Positions 9,512 to 18,451 of a stretch of 64,000 bases of DNA are shown one piece after another. Each line of letters begins with the position of its first letter. Position 1 is the first letter of the stretch. The notes under the pieces were generated by a model. It saw only the letters and a program-made list of their open reading frames with translations. It searched no databases and was not told the DNA's origin. This stretch comes from Vibrio sp. RE86. GTDB lineage: Bacteria > Pseudomonadota > Gammaproteobacteria > Enterobacterales > Vibrionaceae. Both the position numbers and the translations under genes were made by a program. The DNA lies in the NCBI RefSeq assembly GCF_013114545.1, contig NZ_VTXI01000005.1, positions 1 to 64,000 of the forward strand, read 5' to 3'.

Positions 9512-9525
9512 TTGATTGAAATCAG
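9512..9525 (-). promoter_or_regulatory. FNR-like inverted repeat in the leader of fadL paralogue 1
   Basis: TTGATTGAAATCAG (plus strand) matches TTGAT-N4-ATCAA at 9 of 10 positions. It lies between a TATGAT -10-like box (9533-9538, minus strand) and the start codon, a position suited to repression rather than activation. Single match, low confidence. Confidence 0.25.
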
Positions 9526-9767
9526 TCGGGCGATCATAGTTTTAGAGCTATTACTTTAAAAATAAAAAACAGTGATTTTACTATGTTTGAAGTTAAATAA
9601 TGTAGATGACCCACTTTGTAGTGATATATAACGTATGTTAATGGCTTGTTTTTTTATTTCAGCGTACACATGTAGTCTATCGAAACGTTTTACGTATACA
9701 GGTGTAAGCTTAAATACGAGAGTAGGTCAGAAGAGTTACGGTAAATTAATAAGTTACAGATAACAAA

Positions 9768-9791
9768 AAGGGTCAGTAAAAACTGACCCTT
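9768..9791 (-). terminator. terminator of fadL paralogue 2
   Basis: AAGGGTCAGT/ACTGACCCTT around AAAA, followed on the minus strand by a T-rich tract (TTTTTGTTA). It lies about 25 bp after the stop of the minus-strand porin gene. The remaining 270 bp up to paralogue 1 holds that gene's promoter and no other ORF I can support. Confidence 0.88.
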
Positions 9792-9816
9792 TAGAAATTT
9801 ATGTACGCTTAACTTC

Positions 9817-11124
9817 TTAGAAGCTGCGGCTGTACTGTAGACCTAGCAGAATTGCATCCGCGTGAGTGGTGCCAGATACTGATGTGAACGCATAACCTGT
9901 TGGGCTAGTAGTGCTAGGCAGAACTAGAGACTCGTTTACTGAAGTATCTTTACCCATTAGGTAAGTGAAACCAAAGTCAACATTTGAAGCACTATCGATA
10001 TGGTATGTGAAACCAGCAGATAGCCATTGGCGATCTGAATCTGGTACAGAGATTGATGTTAGGCTATCTTGAGCACTTGTGTCATACATGTAACCAGTAC
10101 GCAGTGTCCAATCATTGTTTAAGTAGTATGTACCGCCGATTGCGTAGCGCCAACCGTCCTGCCATTTGTAATCTTTTTGGTATGTAGGGCTAACTGCACC
10201 AAGCTGTGACAACGACGCATCTAAGTTTTCGAAGTCAATCTGATCCATTGAGCTCCAACCAATCCACTGAACACTGTAGTGAACCGCAAACTTAGTATCT
10301 TCAATTTTGTGGAAACCAGAGAACTCAGCCATGTCTGGAAGTGGTAGAGTTACCTTTTGCCCCGCATCGTCATCAGCTGTGAACTCTGGGCTATAGCGGT
10401 ACGATAGGCCAAAACGGTTGTTTTCATCTAACTCGTAAACAGAGCCTAGGTTGAAGCCTACTGCCCAACCGTCTGCTTTATCTACATTGAGAAGGTAAGC
10501 AGCACTGTTTGTACTAGGTACTGCACGTTTGAATGTACCTTGTCCGTAAATAAGATCTAAACCAGCGCCAAAACTAAGCTGCTCATTTACTCGGTATGAT
10601 CCTGCAAGGCCTAGGTTGAAACTTTTAACGTCAGTTAAACCACCGTACTCAGAAGCAACATAGTTATCATCAAATTCTGTTTTTGTACCGAAGTTTGAGT
10701 AGGCGTTTACACCCCAAGCAAACTTGTCGTTAACCGGCACGATTAGGTGGATGTTTGGTGCGATAGAAGTATCACCAGCATCGTCATAATTAGCGTCTGC
10801 TGAAGATACTGGAGTTGACTGACCTGTTGCTGGGTTGTAAACACCACTTGTGTACGTAGCATCTTTAACTTCAATCATTGAAGTGATGCTTTCGAAACCT
10901 AGAGATAGCTCCATTTTGTCGAAAAGAGCCATTGCTGCTGGGTTACGAGCCATAACAGCTGCGTTATCTGCAATTACAGCATCACCTGCGAAAGCGCGGC
11001 CGATACCAGTTGCTGATTGTGCGTTAAGTTGGAAACCTGCAGCGAGAGCCGGCTGCGAAGCGATTGTAACAGTTGAAATAGTCACTGCTAAGAGTGATTT
11101 TTTAAACAGACGCGTCTTGTTCAT
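9817..11124 (-). CDS. fadL: FadL-family outer-membrane transport protein (paralogue 2)
   Basis: Second FadL-type barrel of 435 residues. The signal peptide ends near ASQPALA/AGFQ; the mature start AGFQLNAQSATGIGRAFAGD and the hatch motif ARNPAAMALF are family hallmarks. Repeated aromatic beta strands end at LQYSRSF. It is clearly related to, but diverged from, the neighbouring paralogue, so the duplication is old. Uptake of long-chain fatty acids fits the fadIJ genes nearby. A partial FadR-like site lies about 100 bp upstream. Confidence 0.92.
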   Translation of the reverse strand: MNKTRLFKKSLLAVTISTVTIASQPALAAGFQLNAQSATGIGRAFAGDAVIADNAAVMARNPAAMALFDKMELSLGFESITSMIEVKDATYTSGVYNPATGQSTPVSSADANYDDAGDTSIAPNIHLIVPVNDKFAWGVNAYSNFGTKTEFDDNYVASEYGGLTDVKSFNLGLAGSYRVNEQLSFGAGLDLIYGQGTFKRAVPSTNSAAYLLNVDKADGWAVGFNLGSVYELDENNRFGLSYRYSPEFTADDDAGQKVTLPLPDMAEFSGFHKIEDTKFAVHYSVQWIGWSSMDQIDFENLDASLSQLGAVSPTYQKDYKWQDGWRYAIGGTYYLNNDWTLRTGYMYDTSAQDSLTSISVPDSDRQWLSAGFTYHIDSASNVDFGFTYLMGKDTSVNESLVLPSTTSPTGYAFTSVSGTTHADAILLGLQYSRSF

Positions 11125-11216
11125 TTTTGCTTTTTCCTTTTTGCTTCGCCTCTTGTGGGCGATATTATTTGAGCAAAAGCTCAGTGGTGGCTGATACTAG
11201 ACCCAAGTATAGGATA

Positions 11217-11233
11217 TAGAAATCCGACCATTG
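11217..11233 (-). promoter_or_regulatory. possible FadR site upstream of fadL paralogue 2
   Basis: On the minus strand CAATGGTCGGATTTCTA keeps the TGGTCNGA core of the FadR consensus but loses most of the right half-site. It lies just upstream of a TATACT -10-like sequence. Much weaker than the site at fadI. Confidence 0.3.
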
Positions 11234-11327
11234 CCTATTTGGGTGATAAAATTGCGGAAATGACAGATATCTGGCAGGAAAATGTCGGAAAAAGTGACTT
11301 TTTAGAGTCTTAACTCTATTTTTGTGC

Positions 11328-11359
11328 TAAAAAAATGGCCTGAACGAATTGTTCAAGCC
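11328..11359 (-). terminator. terminator of the sigma/anti-sigma operon
   Basis: On the minus strand, GGCTTGAAC/GTTCAGGCC around AATTC, followed by ATTTTTTT. It lies 32 bp after the stop of the anti-sigma gene. Confidence 0.85.
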
Positions 11360-11390
11360 ATGATGTAGGTCACAAGTTGTTATCGGATTG

Positions 11391-12119
11391 TTAAGTTGTG
11401 GGTTTGATGATATTTGCGATGCTTTCTGCGATTTTCGCTACATTTTCACCTTCATCACCAACAATAATTAAGCTGGTATCTCCCATTGGCTCCACGATTC
11501 CTGCCATACCATCTTTGTTGAAGTCGACGGCTTTGTCTGACGGGATCCCAGTTAAGAACAGAGTTACTTTACCTTTTTCACCTTGGAATACCATGTGCAG
11601 CGCGTTTGATTTACCAAAGCCACAATGATTCAAATAGTAAACATGGTAAGGAAATGTCTCAGACAGCTGGTGATCAAATGGCATCATCTTTGCGTTGATC
11701 TGATTCGATTGCACCTGTTCATCAAGGTTCGTGACAAAAGGCTTTTCATCCACCACGTGTTTCATCGCGGTTGATGCTAGACTCGCTTGAGCTGGAGAAA
11801 CCACAATTTTACCCCAGTTAACTTGCCCAACTAGCAAACCTGCGACGAATGCTACTGATGCCGCCATCGCCATCGCGCGTCTTGCAAAATTTGGTCTAAC
11901 GACGTTCTCTTCTACGGACGATGTTTGATTAAATAAGATACGATCAGCAAGATCATCTGGCACTTCAACGGCCATTGCTTTGGCGATTTGCTTGTCGAGG
12001 TCTAGTATCTCTTCAGCAAACTGACCATTTTTGTCGCTGGCTTGAATCGCAGCATTGATTTCGTTATCACGCTGCTTAGGATCGGACATAATGCGTCGGC
12101 GAAATTCTAGTTCATCCAT
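11391..12119 (-). CDS. DUF3379 protein, probable anti-sigma factor
   Basis: A 242-residue DUF3379-type protein. The N-terminal 65 residues are charged and helical (MDELEFRRRIMSDP), then one membrane helix (about 79-99, AMAMAASVAFVAGLLVG) and a C-terminal domain probably in the periplasm with a conserved YYLNHCGFGKSNALHMVF stretch. This layout and the 8-bp overlap with the upstream ECF sigma gene suggest it holds that sigma factor at the membrane. The signal sensed is unknown. Function is inferred from context rather than from a recognised zinc anti-sigma motif, which I do not see. Confidence 0.8.
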   Translation of the reverse strand: MDELEFRRRIMSDPKQRDNEINAAIQASDKNGQFAEEILDLDKQIAKAMAVEVPDDLADRILFNQTSSVEENVVRPNFARRAMAMAASVAFVAGLLVGQVNWGKIVVSPAQASLASTAMKHVVDEKPFVTNLDEQVQSNQINAKMMPFDHQLSETFPYHVYYLNHCGFGKSNALHMVFQGEKGKVTLFLTGIPSDKAVDFNKDGMAGIVEPMGDTSLIIVGDEGENVAKIAESIANIIKPTT

Positions 12120-12675
12120 TTTGCTGCCCCCTATGTTTGCTATCTGAATCTAACATGTCTTTCAGCTGGTTCCTGGCTCTGAAGAGTCGTGTCATTACAG
12201 TGTTTTTATTTAAGCCCAAGATATCTCCTATCTCTTCACCACTGAATCCTCCAACAACTTGTAGGAACAATGGTTCACGATACTCTTCTTCAAGCTTCAT
12301 TATTTGCGCCTGAACCCATTCTGTTTGATGGTGAGGATCGTCGGACACCTTAGCATCGTTGCCATGGTCATCGATATCAACCAGATCAAACTGTTTACGT
12401 TCAAAGCGGCGTGCGTTCTCGCGCCGTAGGATAGTAATTAGCCATGACTTAGCGGCTTTTTCATCTTGTAAGCTATCTAGAGACTTCCACGCTCTTAAGC
12501 AGGTTTCCTGAACCAAATCTTCTGAAATGGTTGGGTCTTTGCACAACCAATATGCATAGCGGTACAAGTCTCTGTGATAGGCTCTTACGAGCGCTTCATA
12601 CTTTCTTTGTCTGTCCATATCCGAGTTGACCGGATCGCTAGACTTTTTCTTTCCAAAAATATTGATAATTGACAC
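12112..12675 (-). CDS. ECF-type RNA polymerase sigma factor
   Basis: Sigma-70 family protein with region 2 (LVRAYHRDLYRYAYWLCKD, SEDLVQETCLRAWK) and region 4 (EEYREPLFLQVVGGFSGEEI through NKNTVMTRLFRARNQL), as in ECF sigma factors. The open frame extends upstream to 12858, but GTG 12675 has a strong GGAGG about 5 bp before it, giving the usual 187-residue length. It is followed directly by its probable anti-sigma factor. Target promoters are unknown; the neighbouring lipid-uptake porins are candidates by location only. Confidence 0.88.
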   Translation of the reverse strand: MSIINIFGKKKSSDPVNSDMDRQRKYEALVRAYHRDLYRYAYWLCKDPTISEDLVQETCLRAWKSLDSLQDEKAAKSWLITILRRENARRFERKQFDLVDIDDHGNDAKVSDDPHHQTEWVQAQIMKLEEEYREPLFLQVVGGFSGEEIGDILGLNKNTVMTRLFRARNQLKDMLDSDSKHRGQQNG

Positions 12676-12864
12676 ATGAGCCTCCCTCGTTGCTCTGTGA
12701 TTTCTTATTATAATCGTTCTCTCTAGTAGGAACAGGAGAGTGATATTCATTCTGTTTTGTGTATGTCGACACAAGCGAGCAGTGATTATATGCAAATGGT
12801 GGCATTGATGTCGTGAAGTAAGGATAAATATAAATGCCGCTACGAGGTACAAATCCACTTAAAA

Positions 12865-12878
12865 TTGATCTAATTCAA
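12865..12878 (+). promoter_or_regulatory. FNR-type site of a class II promoter
   Basis: TTGATCTAATTCAA matches TTGAT-N4-ATCAA at 9 of 10 positions. A TATAGT -10 box begins at 12900, leaving 21 bp between box and -10, close to the 22 bp of classical FNR class II promoters. No good -35 is present, as expected for an activator-dependent promoter. It faces the sRNA candidate with its terminator at 13041-13069. Confidence 0.6.
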
Positions 12879-12911
12879 AATCTAGGTCACTCTAGCGGTT
12901 ATAGTAACACC

Positions 12912-13069
12912 TGTCATCTAGTCGGTGTTTCACTGACAAGTTGAGCAAGATGACACTTCCTTTTGAAGGCTGACTTTACTTTCTCCTAATCAGGAAACTG
13001 ATTATTTCAATTGGCGTAAGTTAATTGCTTTATACATTCCAACCACACAGATTTGTGTGGTTTTTTTTT
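12912..13069 (+). ncRNA. candidate FNR-dependent small RNA (FnrS-like)
   Basis: No credible ORF lies here. From the predicted +1 near 12912 the transcript would have a 5' hairpin (GTCGGTG/CACTGAC around TTT), then about 100 nt of mostly unpaired C/U-rich sequence (ACTTCCTTTTGAA, TTTACTTTCTCCT), and a terminator AACCACAC/GTGTGGTT followed by nine T. The unpaired tracts complement Shine-Dalgarno sequences, as in Hfq-dependent sRNAs, and ACTTCCTTTT resembles the core of enterobacterial FnrS. Length is about 158 nt against 122 in E. coli FnrS. Homology to FnrS is inference; the promoter and terminator are seen directly. Confidence 0.6.
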
Positions 13070-13207
13070 GCCTCAAGTCTCTCAGACCACCTAATTATCA
13101 GAAAGTTACATAAAGATGACTTGAAGAGAAGTCTGAGCAGTACTACAGACCTTATATCTCTCATTATTTCATAATCTGCCGAAAGTCACGTTTATTCAAA
13201 CGAGCGT

Positions 13208-13253
13208 TTGATTGAATTAACATTCTCGTTACAATGATTCTGGTCAGACCTCT
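13208..13253 (+). promoter_or_regulatory. fadIJ promoter with FadR operator
   Basis: TTGATT (13208-13213), 16 bp, TACAAT (13230-13235) form a good sigma-70 promoter. Directly downstream, CTGGTCAGACC (13240-13250) is a full match to the FadR core, placed over the expected transcription start. FadR should therefore repress fadIJ until acyl-CoA is bound. RBS AAGGAG lies before the fadI ATG. Confidence 0.8.
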
Positions 13254-13271
13254 AAATATTAAGGAGCAACA

Positions 13272-14579
13272 ATGGGCAAGCAGGAAGTGAAAACTCGCTC
13301 AGGAGAACGTGTGGCGATCGTCGCAGGTTTGAGAACCCCTTTTGCACGTCAAAGTACCGAATTTAGTCAAGTACCCGCCGTTGATTTAGGCAAGATGGTA
13401 GTGAGCGATATGCTTGCTCGTACGGATATTGATCCAAAGCTTATTGAACAGGTTGTATTCGGCCAAGTGGTTCAAATGCCAGAAGCGCCGAACATTGCGC
13501 GTGAAATCGTACTTGGGACTGGGATGCACATCCACACCGATGCCTACAGTGTTACTCGAGCCTGTGCGACAAGTTTTCAATCAGCAGTTAACGTAGCCGA
13601 GAGCATTATGTCGGGTACTATTGACGTTGGTATTGCTGGCGGTGCGGACTCATCTTCTGTTTTGCCAATTGGTGTGTCTAAAAAGCTTGCGGCCAACTTG
13701 CTTGCATTAAGTAAGACGAAGACACTTGGCCAAAAGCTCAACATTCTCAAAACACTTTCGTTTAAAGACCTCATGCCTGTGCCTCCAGCGGTTGCGGAAT
13801 ATTCAACCGGCCTGTCGATGGGGCAGACTGCCGAACAAATGGCGAAGTCGCATGGTATTACTCGTCAAGCGCAAGATGAACTTGCTCATCGCTCTCATAC
13901 CTTAGCTGCGCAAGCATGGAACGAAGGCAAGATCGAAGGGGAGGTGATGACCGCTTTCCCTGAGCCGTACAAAAAGTGGATTTCTAAAGATAACAACGTT
14001 CGCGAAGACTCAACGATAGAAGGCTACGCAAAACTTCGTCCGGCATTTGACCGTCAATATGGCAGTGTGACCGCTGCGAACAGTACGCCACTCACAGATG
14101 GTGCGGCTGCGATTATGTTGATGAGAGAAGGCAAAGCGAAAGAGCTTGGCTTAGATATCATGGGCTATATTCGCTCATACGCATTCTCAGCGATTGGCGT
14201 TGAAAGCGATATGTTGATGGGGCCATCTTACGCGACGCCAATGGCACTTGATCGTGCGGGTATCGAGCTTTCCGATCTTACGCTTATCGATATGCATGAA
14301 GCATTTGCAGCACAAGCACTCTCAAACGTAAAAATGTTTGCGAGTGACAAGTTTGCGCAAGAAAAGTTAGGGCGTTCGAAAGCGATCGGTGAGATCGACA
14401 TGGACAAATTTAATGTGCTTGGTGGCTCGATTGCTTATGGTCACCCATTTGCTGCAACGGGGGCTCGTATGATTACTCAAACACTGAGAGAGCTTCAGCG
14501 TCGTGGCGGCGGTCTTGCGTTAAATACAGCATGCGCCGCAGGTGGTTTAGGTGCAGCAATGGTATTGGAGGTTGAGTAA
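13272..14579 (+). CDS. fadI: FadI, 3-ketoacyl-CoA thiolase (beta subunit)
   Basis: Thiolase of the FadIJ beta-oxidation complex; it cleaves 3-ketoacyl-CoA to acetyl-CoA and a shortened acyl-CoA. The nucleophilic cysteine is in [10 protein letters not shown] (C98), the histidine in [16 protein letters not shown], and the second cysteine in [10 protein letters not shown]. The 435-residue length is typical of FadI rather than the shorter FadA. Its stop overlaps the fadJ start (TAATG), so the two are co-translated, and FadR control is indicated upstream. Confidence 0.96.
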   Translation: MGKQEVKTRSGERVAIVAGLRTPFARQSTEFSQVPAVDLGKMVVSDMLARTDIDPKLIEQVVFGQVVQMPEAPNIAREIVLGTGMHIHTDAYSVTRACATSFQSAVNVAESIMSGTIDVGIAGGADSSSVLPIGVSKKLAANLLALSKTKTLGQKLNILKTLSFKDLMPVPPAVAEYSTGLSMGQTAEQMAKSHGITRQAQDELAHRSHTLAAQAWNEGKIEGEVMTAFPEPYKKWISKDNNVREDSTIEGYAKLRPAFDRQYGSVTAANSTPLTDGAAAIMLMREGKAKELGLDIMGYIRSYAFSAIGVESDMLMGPSYATPMALDRAGIELSDLTLIDMHEAFAAQALSNVKMFASDKFAQEKLGRSKAIGEIDMDKFNVLGGSIAYGHPFAATGARMITQTLRELQRRGGGLALNTACAAGGLGAAMVLEVE

Positions 14580-16702
14580 TGAGTGAACAAACCGCATTTA
14601 ATTTAACAATTGATGAACAAAGCATTGCTTGGCTCTCTATAGATGTACCCGGCGAGAAAATGAATACTCTGCAAGCCGCGTTTGCAGAAGAGATGGAAGC
14701 TATCTTCGCTGAGTTGAAGGAAAAGGGCGGATCTGTGAAAGGCCTTATTGTTCATTCACTAAAGCCTGATAACTTCATCGCTGGCGCTGATGTACGTATG
14801 TTGGACGCTTGCAAGAGTGCAAAAGAAGCACAAGCCTTGGCTGAACAAGGCCAACAAATGTTTCAGCAGTTATCTGACCTCCCTTATCCTGTTGTCGCTG
14901 CGATCCATGGTCCGTGTTTAGGTGGTGGATTGGAGCTGGCGCTAGCGTGTGATTATCGAGTATGTACTGACTCGGATAAAACTCGATTAGGTCTGCCTGA
15001 AGTCCAGCTTGGCCTATTACCAGGCTCTGGAGGTACACAGCGACTACCTAGATTGATTGGCTTATTACCCTCTTTAGATATGATTTTAACGGGTAAACAG
15101 CTTCGAGCTAAAAAGGCGAAAAAGCTCGGGGTTGCCGATGCTGTTGTACCGCAAACCATTTTACTTGAAGTCGCTAAGAGTTTTGTTGAAAAGTATTCGG
15201 GTAAGAAGAAGAGTAAGCGTAAGGCATCAACCAAAGAAAAATTGATGTCAAACACAGGTTTAGGTCGTAAAGTGATCTTTGAACAGGCTGCGAAGAAGAC
15301 TAACGAAAAAACCAGAGGTAACTACCCAGCGGCTGACGCTATCCTGGAAGTGATACGTTACGGCCTAGAAAAAGGGTTCGAGAAGGGACAAAGCAAAGAA
15401 GCCGAGCGATTTGGTGAGTTAGTGATGACGGCTGAGTCCAAAGCCCTGCGTTCGATTTTCTTTGCGACGACTGAAATGAAAAAAGAGAACGGTAGCGATG
15501 CTACGCCTAAAACGGTTAGTAGAGCGGCTGTGCTCGGCGGCGGCTTGATGGGTGCAGGAATCAGCCATGTGAGCGTCGCGAAAGCAAAAGTGCCGGTTCG
15601 TATCAAAGATGTTTCGAATGATGGTGTACTGAATGCGCTTAAATACAACTACAAATTATTCGATAAGCAGCGAAAACGTCGCATCATCTCCAAAGCTCAA
15701 CAACAGAGTAAGATGTTGCAACTTTCTGGCGGCACAGACTTTACTCAGTTCAATCATACCGACATCGTTGTCGAGGCGGTGTTTGAAGATCTTAACCTAA
15801 AGCAACAGATGGTCGCTGACATAGAAGAGAACGCGAAAGATAGTACCATTTTCGCCACAAATACCTCTTCACTGCCTATCCATCAGATAGCGGAGAAAGC
15901 GCAGCGTCCTGAAAATGTCGTTGGTTTACACTACTTCAGCCCTGTAGAGAAAATGCCGCTTGTTGAGGTCATTCCTCATGAGACAACCTCTGATGAGACA
16001 ATATCGACCGTGGTTGAATTTGCTCGCAAACAAGGTAAAACGCCAATTGTTGTCAAAGATTGTGCGGGTTTCTACGTCAATCGTATCCTTGCTCCTTACA
16101 TGAATGAAGCGGCACAGGTGCTATTAACGGGTGAGCCTATCGAATCACTGGATACATCGTTGCTGAACTTTGGATTCCCTGTTGGGCCGATTACTTTGTT
16201 AGATGAAGTTGGTGTGGATATTGGCGCTAAAATCATGCCTATTTTGGTTAATGAGTTGGGTGAGCGATTCCAAGGGCCAGATGTCTTCGATAAGCTTCTA
16301 AGCGATGATAGAAAAGGGCGTAAGAGTGGCAAAGGCTTTTATACCTACAAAGGGAAGAAGAAAGAGGTCGATAAGTCTGTTTATAAATTGCTTGGGCTAA
16401 ATCCAGAGTCAAAGCTGGCAGAGAAAGATATCGCTCTACGCTGTGTTCTACCAATGCTAAATGAAGCCGTCCGCTGTTTAGATGAGGGTATTATTCGTAG
16501 CCCTCGTGATGGTGATATTGGTGCGATCTTCGGTATTGGTTTCCCTCCATTCCTTGGCGGTCCGTTCCGTTACATGGATCAAATCGGGATTAAGAAGCTA
16601 GTGGAGATCATGAACGATCATGCTCAGAAGTATGGTGATCGATTTGCTCCATGCGACGGTCTACTGACCCGAGCGGGCTTAGACGCTAAGTTCTACGAAT
16701 AA
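14579..16702 (+). CDS. fadJ: FadJ, multifunctional beta-oxidation enzyme (alpha subunit)
   Basis: Fusion of enoyl-CoA hydratase/isomerase (residues 1-190; oxyanion motifs IAGADVRML and [18 protein letters not shown]) and 3-hydroxyacyl-CoA dehydrogenase (about 310-700; NAD-binding [16 protein letters not shown]; catalytic histidine in [16 protein letters not shown]). A lysine-rich linker ([17 protein letters not shown]) lies between. The 707-residue length and pairing with fadI identify it as FadJ. A terminator follows 18 bp after the stop. Confidence 0.96.
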   Translation: MSEQTAFNLTIDEQSIAWLSIDVPGEKMNTLQAAFAEEMEAIFAELKEKGGSVKGLIVHSLKPDNFIAGADVRMLDACKSAKEAQALAEQGQQMFQQLSDLPYPVVAAIHGPCLGGGLELALACDYRVCTDSDKTRLGLPEVQLGLLPGSGGTQRLPRLIGLLPSLDMILTGKQLRAKKAKKLGVADAVVPQTILLEVAKSFVEKYSGKKKSKRKASTKEKLMSNTGLGRKVIFEQAAKKTNEKTRGNYPAADAILEVIRYGLEKGFEKGQSKEAERFGELVMTAESKALRSIFFATTEMKKENGSDATPKTVSRAAVLGGGLMGAGISHVSVAKAKVPVRIKDVSNDGVLNALKYNYKLFDKQRKRRIISKAQQQSKMLQLSGGTDFTQFNHTDIVVEAVFEDLNLKQQMVADIEENAKDSTIFATNTSSLPIHQIAEKAQRPENVVGLHYFSPVEKMPLVEVIPHETTSDETISTVVEFARKQGKTPIVVKDCAGFYVNRILAPYMNEAAQVLLTGEPIESLDTSLLNFGFPVGPITLLDEVGVDIGAKIMPILVNELGERFQGPDVFDKLLSDDRKGRKSGKGFYTYKGKKKEVDKSVYKLLGLNPESKLAEKDIALRCVLPMLNEAVRCLDEGIIRSPRDGDIGAIFGIGFPPFLGGPFRYMDQIGIKKLVEIMNDHAQKYGDRFAPCDGLLTRAGLDAKFYE

Positions 16703-16720
16703 AGCTTTTGATATAAGACT

Positions 16721-16747
16721 AGGCGAGCCGACAGGTTCGCCTTTTTT
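16721..16747 (+). terminator. terminator of fadIJ
   Basis: AGGCGAGCC/GGTTCGCCT (one G-T pair) around GACA, followed by TTTTTT. Confidence 0.9.
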
Positions 16748-16801
16748 GTATGTGGACGTTATTATCTAGAGGAAAACAAAAAACAAGAAAAAGGATGTGA
16801 A

Positions 16802-17350
16802 ATGGACGCTCTAGATTTGTTGCTCAACCGTCGCTCTATTGCGAAATTGTCAGAGCCAGCTCCAGAAGGTAAAGCGTTAGAGAATATTATTCGTTCGGGG
16901 TTACGTGCTCCGGACCATGCTGGCCTAACACCTTGGCGATTTGTGATTGCTCAAGGTGAAGGGTTGAGCAAACTGTCAGATATTTTAGTCAGAGCCGCCG
17001 TTGCTGAAGAAAGTGAGCAAGTGGTCGTTGATAAAGTGAAGAATGCGCCGTTTCGTGCCCCTATGGTGATCACCGTGATCGCAAAAGTGACAGAGCATGA
17101 AAAGGTACCAGCACTTGAGCAACACCTATCGGCAGGCTGCGCTGTTCAAGCGATGCAAATGGCAGCAGTCGCGCAAGGGTTCCAAGGTTTTTGGCGCTCA
17201 GGAAAATGGATGTTCCACCCAGAAGTACATCAAGCGTTTGGTTTAGAGGGAGATGACGAAATTGTTGGTTTCCTTTACTTAGGCACAGCAGGCTGCACAC
17301 CTATGAAAGTGCCAGAGCGTGACCTGAGCAAATTTGTCGAATACTTGTAA
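16802..17350 (+). CDS. ydjA: YdjA-type NAD(P)H nitroreductase
   Basis: FMN-dependent nitroreductase-family protein of 182 residues, colinear with E. coli YdjA (MDALELLINRRS against MDALDLLLNRRS here). FMN-contact stretches RRSIAKLSEPAP, GLRAPDHAGLTPWRF and GFLYLGTAG are visible, with the conserved AGCAVQAMQMAAVAQG helix. The natural substrate is not known. A single-gene unit with RBS-like AAGGATG before the ATG. Confidence 0.93.
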   Translation: MDALDLLLNRRSIAKLSEPAPEGKALENIIRSGLRAPDHAGLTPWRFVIAQGEGLSKLSDILVRAAVAEESEQVVVDKVKNAPFRAPMVITVIAKVTEHEKVPALEQHLSAGCAVQAMQMAAVAQGFQGFWRSGKWMFHPEVHQAFGLEGDDEIVGFLYLGTAGCTPMKVPERDLSKFVEYL

Positions 17351-17366
17351 CTGTAAATCAGATGGT

Positions 17367-17559
17367 AAAAGAGCTTGGTAAGATACCAACCAGAATAAAT
17401 ACCTGTTCATTCTTGCTGATTAAAATCGCTGATAGCATCGTTATAGATTTTGTAGGTAGGTCAACTAGCTAGCTGCAATCTATGCCTTGCTCTAAGCGAT
17501 TTTTCCTGCGCAAATTTCTGAACACCTATTCATCCCGGTTGGTATGGCCAATCTCTTTT
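17367..17559. repeat. 193-bp nested palindromic element (MITE-like)
   Basis: Three concentric inverted-repeat tiers share one centre near 17463. The outer arms are 17367-17409 and 17519-17559, including ATACCAACC at 17383 and GGTTGGTAT ending at 17545; 22 of 27 bases match in 17383-17409 against 17519-17545. The middle tier is AAAATCGCT 17422-17430 / AGCGATTTT 17495-17503. The inner tier is ATAGATT 17443-17449 / AATCTAT 17477-17483, with ACTAGCTAGCT near the tip. There is no ORF. The element fills the whole gap between ydjA and the lysR stop, and would fold into one long hairpin. Confidence 0.75.
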
Positions 17560-17563
17560 TTAT

Positions 17564-18451
17564 TTAGTGAATGTTGTAGGCAATAACAAAGTCAATAAAC
17601 AGTCGTACCTTTTCAGGTAGGTGATCTTTGTGGTTATACAGCATGTAGATATCGCGTGGGTTAGCACTCCAGTCTTCTAATACTCGGACGAGGCTGCCAT
17701 CATCAATAAACTCTTTCAGCATCACATCGGGCATTAGGGTAATGCCAAGTCCTTCAGATACCGCGCTTCTTACCACATTCAAGCTATCTGCTTGAAAACG
17801 GCCTTTATCATTATTAACGACAATCTCACCGCTATTGTTGGATAGTTGCCACTTTAATAGCGGTGCTCCCTTTAGCAGCGAGTGTTGGTGAAGCTCTTCT
17901 GCGTGCTTTGGCGCTGGGTATTTTTTTAAATAATCAGGGCTTGCGACCAAAATATCCGCTACAGATGAGATCTTACGAGCGATTAAACTTGAGTCACGCT
18001 GCGGCCCAACACGAAAAATGACATCCCACTCCGTTGGATCTAACTGCTCAGCTTGATTACTGGTCGTAAGCTCAATATTGATGTCAGGATACTGGCTCAT
18101 AAAGCTAGAGAACATTGGCATCATCATTCGTTTGGTCAAATTCGACGGTGAAATGATGCGAATTTTACCCGCAGCGCCTCGACATTCATCGGTGATCTCT
18201 TCAGCCGCTGAAGTTAATCGATTCAAAAGTGGAGAACACTCGTTGTAAAAGCGCTCACCCGCCTCTGTCAACGAGAGTTTACGTGCATGGCGATTGAGAA
18301 GGCGAAGGTTTAATGACTCTTCTAATGCCTGAATGCGTCGCGTAATTGTCGCAACGGGGATCATGGTTTTACGAGAAGTTGCAGTATAACTCCCATTTTC
18401 GACCACAAGCCTGAAAAGGTTTAGATCATCTAATTTCATGGTATCAGACAC
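17564..18451 (-). CDS. LysR-family transcriptional regulator
   Basis: 295 residues: N-terminal winged helix-turn-helix (LDDLNLFRLVVENGSYTATSRK..., residues 6-65) and C-terminal substrate-binding domain (about 93-290), resembling the CrgA-like subgroup (WDVIFRVGPQRDSSLIARK). The ligand is unknown. ATG 18451 or the fifth codon (ATG 18439, MKLDDLNLF) could be the start. It converges on ydjA and diverges from the response regulator gene downstream on the plus strand. Confidence 0.93.
   Translation of the reverse strand: MSDTMKLDDLNLFRLVVENGSYTATSRKTMIPVATITRRIQALEESLNLRLLNRHARKLSLTEAGERFYNECSPLLNRLTSAAEEITDECRGAAGKIRIISPSNLTKRMMMPMFSSFMSQYPDINIELTTSNQAEQLDPTEWDVIFRVGPQRDSSLIARKISSVADILVASPDYLKKYPAPKHAEELHQHSLLKGAPLLKWQLSNNSGEIVVNNDKGRFQADSLNVVRSAVSEGLGITLMPDVMLKEFIDDGSLVRVLEDWSANPRDIYMLYNHKDHLPEKVRLFIDFVIAYNIH

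Noticed and set aside
12676..12858. 61-residue upstream extension of the ECF sigma factor
   Set aside because: Extra residues do not resemble sigma region 2, and GTG 12675 has a strong GGAGG.
13208..13221. FNR-like TTGATTGAATTAAC upstream of fadI
   Set aside because: The right half-site does not match, and the bases are better explained as the -35 box of the fadIJ promoter.
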